Shown here one piece after another: positions 63,858-64,000 of a stretch of 64,000 nucleotides of DNA. Under the pieces are notes generated by a model. It ran no database searches. It worked only from the letters and a program-made list of their open reading frames with translations, and was not told the DNA's origin. The stretch comes from Lachnospiraceae bacterium. Lineage in GTDB: Bacteria > Bacillota > Clostridia > Lachnospirales > Lachnospiraceae. A program made the translations under genes and the position numbers. Every line of letters starts with the position of its first letter. The stretch's first letter is position 1. The stretch lies in assembly GCA_017521985.1 (NCBI GenBank), contig JAFXAZ010000038.1, positions 1-64,000 of the forward strand. The letters run 5' to 3'.

Positions 63858-64000
63858 ATGAATATAAAGCAATATATAAAAAGATTGTTCAAATATTTAA
63901 AGGATGGCGATCCACAGATTAACTTAAATATTGCTAAAGTAACTTGCGGTCACATTTTGGAAGGAAAAAATGTTTTAATAACTGGTGGAGGGCGAGGATT
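63858..64000 (+). CDS. SDR-family oxidoreductase, 3'-truncated by window edge
   Basis: ATG 63858 with AGAAGGTAAG upstream opens a frame that runs to the window end. About 35 residues in, LEGKNVLITGGGRG is the TGxxxGxG nucleotide-binding motif of a short-chain dehydrogenase. It follows the MenD-like gene by four bases and probably reduces its product. Confidence 0.7.
   Translation, partial: MNIKQYIKRLFKYLKDGDPQINLNIAKVTCGHILEGKNVLITGGGRG

Overview
The window looks like chromosomal DNA of a spore-forming, low-GC Gram-positive Clostridia bacterium, most likely a Lachnospiraceae gut species. Evidence for this includes the GerA-family germination protein, the CotJA-CotJB-CotJC spore coat set, a cysteine-rich small protein of a type common in Lachnospiraceae, a DUF1292 protein, AGGAGG-type ribosome binding sites, and surface proteins with Big_2 repeats and a KTGD-type C-terminal anchor. 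The taxon is inferred; no rRNA is present. || Layout. (1) 1-9.9 kb: a glycan-use locus with a surface protein of alternating carbohydrate-binding-like and Ig-like repeats, a secreted heparinase II/III-type lyase, a membrane-anchored AraC sensor-regulator and a VanY-type D,D-carboxypeptidase. (2) 10-16.1 kb: an Rpn-type nuclease, an LCP ligase, a GerA/SpoVAF-like protein whose ribosome binding site lies in a terminator hairpin, a 33-codon small ORF, and an NlpC/P60-like secreted protein with two small membrane partners. (3) 16.2-26.2 kb: a structured intergenic element, then a nine-gene muropeptide uptake and recycling operon (serine hydrolase, YkfB, OppABCDF, YkfC, second serine hydrolase). 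(4) 26.2-33.1 kb: cotJCBA, gltX, a UvrD-like helicase, a compact type I toxin-antitoxin locus, a DUF1292 gene, the cysteine-rich gene and trpS. (5) 33.07-33.57 kb: a 163-bp palindrome followed by a regular 53-54-nt array of GGGG/CCCC hairpins. (6) 33.6-40 kb: an rluA-type gene and the potABCD polyamine importer with its XRE-cupin regulator, divergent from a beta-propeller lactonase-family gene. (7) 40.1-64 kb: a capsule or exopolysaccharide locus running off the right edge. || How the genes work together. In the capsule locus the first genes form the usual Wzy-type regulatory and initiation module: polymerase-like protein, PHP phosphatase, chain-length protein, BY-kinase and initiating sugar transferase. 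They are followed by glycosyltransferases, a radical SAM/SPASM enzyme and an SDR dehydratase. A GDP-D-glycero-D-manno-heptose cassette (hddA, an hddC-gmhB fusion, gmhA) lies between two different decayed IS110-family transposases. The more AT-rich right part adds a second polymerase, WavE-like and pyruvyl-transferase proteins, and an unusual substituent module: nucleotidyltransferase, APH-like kinase, nucleotidyltransferase/HAD protein, HAD phosphatase, a half-size TPP-enzyme-like protein, a full MenD-like TPP enzyme and a truncated SDR. || The least ordinary observations are the type I toxin-antitoxin locus at 30.72-31.01 kb, the hairpin array at 33.24-33.57 kb, two signal-less class A beta-lactamase-fold proteins bracketing the muropeptide operon, and the MenD-like enzyme in the capsule locus.
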